Assembly: GCA_027348755.1 (NCBI GenBank)
Contig: DAIEOU010000031.1
Location: 1-6,196 of the forward strand
Source of the DNA: an archaeon
GTDB taxonomy: Archaea; Nanobdellota; Nanobdellia; Pacearchaeales; GW2011-AR1
Length of the DNA: 6,196 nucleotides
Reading direction: 5' to 3'
Part shown: piece after piece, positions 4,610 to 6,196 of the stretch
How positions within the stretch are numbered: the stretch's first letter is position 1
How the letters are laid out: every line of letters starts with the position of its first letter
The notes under the pieces: generated by a model
Database searches by the model: none
What the model saw: the letters and a program-made list of their open reading frames with translations, nothing else
Told to the model about the DNA's origin: nothing
Translations under genes and position numbers: made by a program

Positions 4610-6196
4610 ATGAAAATATGGTTTGGCCTTATTGGCTGCTTTATGCTTGTCTTTCTTCTCTCTAATTCTATTGCTCTATCTATTGATAAATCACTTTACT
4701 CCGGATCTGAAAGTAATACTATACATGTTATTGTTACTCCCTCTCAGCCTACTGGGCTGCTATATGTTCTAGGGATACTATCAAATGCAAACAGAAAGAG
4801 CAGTGTTGCGAGCGCTCTCTCAGAAAATTACGACGTATCTTACGTTGGAAAGACCACAAACTCAATATCACTTGAAGTCACTCCTGAGCAGCTTGCTAGC
4901 TTGTCAACAAGAAATGATATAAGCAGCATAAAAATAGTCCCAGCATTGAGTGTACAACTTCAAGATTCTGTGCCATTGATAGGCGCGTCAAACGTAAGTC
5001 CTTTCCAAATAAATGGGCAAAATCTTACTGGCTCTGGGGAAAGCGTATGCATAATAGATACTGGAGTAAATTATACACATTCAGCACTTGGCGCGTGTTC
5101 TCAAGCCCAATTCTTATCTGGAAATTGTAGCAAAGTAATAGGAGGATATGCGTTCTACAACCTTACAAATATTTCTAACCCTAATGATATAATGGATAAT
5201 AACGGACATGGAACACACGTTTCTGGAATAGTGGCAGCTAGTGGAGGTATAAATGGAGTTTCTCCTGGAGCAAAAATAGTTATGATGAAAGCGTGCGATA
5301 GTAACGGACAATGTGATTCAAACGCTGTAATAGACTCAATAAATTGGTGTGTTGGAAACGCAAGCAAGTATAACATATCTGTCATAAGCATGAGTCTAGG
5401 AGGCGGTTCATATCAAACGCATGCACAATGCGATGGGAATGATGCTTTTACACTTGCAGTTGCAGGAGCGGCTGCGAAAGGAATACCTGTTGTTGCTGCA
5501 GCAGGAAATGATGGAAGTGCAACAAACATAAGCTATCCAGCATGCCTTTCAAATGTTACTGCTGTAGCCGCAACAACAAAGTCAGATTATATAGATTATA
5601 GTTATTCAAACAGAAACAGTCTTGTTGAGCTTCTTGCCCCGGGGACTAACATAAACAGCACATGGATAAACGGAGGATATGCCCAAGAAACTGGTACATC
5701 AATGGCTACTCCTCACGTTGCAGGGGCTATTGCAATAATAAAACAACTTCTTTCGGCGTTGGGACTTAACTGGGATGGCTCTAAAATAATAAGCTTGCTT
5801 AATTCAACTGGAAAGAGAATAATTGACAATGTAACAAACATAAGTTATTCTAGAATAAATGTTGAATCTGCAGTTCTATCACTTGATAGTATAGCTCCGA
5901 ATATAACATTGTCTGGACTTGCGAACAACTCAACAACTTCAAATACTAGCATATCATTCTCAGTTTACGCAACAGACTGGAGCCTTGCAAACTCCACATT
6001 TTCTCTTTCAAATACAAATGGTAGCGTATTAAACAAGAGCTTTTTCACAATAACTGGACTCTCAAACACAAGCAAAATAAATATTGAGAACGTAAGCCCT
6101 GGATATTACAACTGGAGTTTCAGCGTCTCAGACAGTTCTGGAAACATAAACATATCCTCAAGAACATTTGAGGTTTCAGCACTTAACGTAACTCTT
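4610..6196 (+). CDS. Secreted subtilisin-like serine protease (peptidase S8), 3' end outside window
   Basis: 529 residues are visible and the frame runs off the right edge. Residues 1-24 are a Sec-type signal peptide (MK, then the hydrophobic IWFGLIGCFMLVFLL, with a possible cut near ALS). Residues 36-118 resemble an I9 propeptide/inhibitor: IHVIV, SISLEVTPEQLASLS, then IKIVPALSVQL. The S8 catalytic domain (about 143-422) has the complete set: Asp150 in VCIIDTGV, His200 in NNGHGTHVSG, oxyanion Asn300 in AAAGNDGS and Ser364 in GTSMATPHVAG. An active enzyme, released by autocleavage near 120, is expected. Residues 428-522 form a Thr/Ser/Asn-rich Ig-like domain (SIAPNITLSG to SSRTFEV), and the text continues as if another repeat or linker follows. 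Eight cysteines (147, 163, 173, 229, 235, 247, 274, 312) lie in the catalytic domain and could pair. There are 26 N-X-S/T sequons, all after residue 120. It acts outside the cell, perhaps surface-attached through the unseen C-terminus. Confidence 0.95.
   Translation, partial: MKIWFGLIGCFMLVFLLSNSIALSIDKSLYSGSESNTIHVIVTPSQPTGLLYVLGILSNANRKSSVASALSENYDVSYVGKTTNSISLEVTPEQLASLSTRNDISSIKIVPALSVQLQDSVPLIGASNVSPFQINGQNLTGSGESVCIIDTGVNYTHSALGACSQAQFLSGNCSKVIGGYAFYNLTNISNPNDIMDNNGHGTHVSGIVAASGGINGVSPGAKIVMMKACDSNGQCDSNAVIDSINWCVGNASKYNISVISMSLGGGSYQTHAQCDGNDAFTLAVAGAAAKGIPVVAAAGNDGSATNISYPACLSNVTAVAATTKSDYIDYSYSNRNSLVELLAPGTNINSTWINGGYAQETGTSMATPHVAGAIAIIKQLLSALGLNWDGSKIISLLNSTGKRIIDNVTNISYSRINVESAVLSLDSIAPNITLSGLANNSTTSNTSISFSVYATDWSLANSTFSLSNTNGSVLNKSFFTITGLSNTSKINIENVSPGYYNWSFSVSDSSGNINISSRTFEVSALNVTL

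Noticed and set aside
4628..4639. LIGC near the N-terminus of the subtilase as a lipobox
   Set aside because: Cys10 is too early: only nine residues precede it and the hydrophobic core continues to about residue 17, so an ordinary Sec signal peptide fits better.
5114..5391. Two short minus-strand open frames within the subtilase
   Set aside because: They overlap the most conserved part of the S8 domain (around the catalytic His) and translate to Cys/His/Ser-rich text with no recognisable domain; they are shadows.
1..6196. tRNA or rRNA genes, CRISPR array, insertion sequence, toxin-antitoxin or defence genes
   Set aside because: Nearly all of the window is explained by six protein genes, the largest gap is 82 bases, and I saw no repeated units, terminal inverted repeats or cloverleaf-like sequence.

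Overview
The window looks like a stretch of an AT-rich archaeal chromosome. Five gene starts are visible and none has a Shine-Dalgarno sequence. Three of them have a TTTAAATA- or CTTAAATA-type TATA box 25-36 bases upstream, as expected for archaeal TBP/TFB promoters and leaderless or near-leaderless mRNAs. The gene types agree: an isoleucyl-tRNA synthetase with an archaeal/eukaryotic-style C-terminus, a TrmB-family regulator, an archaeal-looking GrpB-fold protein and an exported, sequon-rich subtilase. Compact spacing, small genes and strong AUA use would suit a DPANN-type or other small-genome archaeon, but the lineage is an inference that this sequence does not settle.

Layout. Bases 1-2032 (+) hold the 3' two-thirds of ileS; its start, with the HIGH motif, lies left of the window. 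After a 65-base gap with a TATA box comes a TrmB-family winged-helix regulator (2098-2919, +). A GrpB/UPF0157-family protein (2942-3400, +) and a TatD-family metal-dependent hydrolase (3447-4181, +) follow on the same strand, with gaps of 22 and 46 bases. TatD meets a short lipoprotein-like gene (4183-4527, -) tail to tail with one base between them. An 82-base divergent promoter region (4528-4609) separates that gene from a secreted S8 subtilisin-like protease (4610 to beyond the right edge, +).

Functions. The left part is housekeeping: aminoacylation, a transcription factor of unknown regulon, and a nuclease/deacylase-type hydrolase. The right part is cell-surface: two exported proteins fire divergently from one short region, each with a TATA box placed so that transcription should begin at or next to the start codon. 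The protease has a complete Asp150/His200/Asn300/Ser364 catalytic set, an I9-like propeptide without N-glycosylation sequons, and 26 sequons in the rest of the visible protein. No mobile element, CRISPR array, RNA gene or clear new defence system is visible. The most interesting points are the divergent surface-protein pair, the sequon distribution, the extreme AUA preference and the variant GrpB motif.
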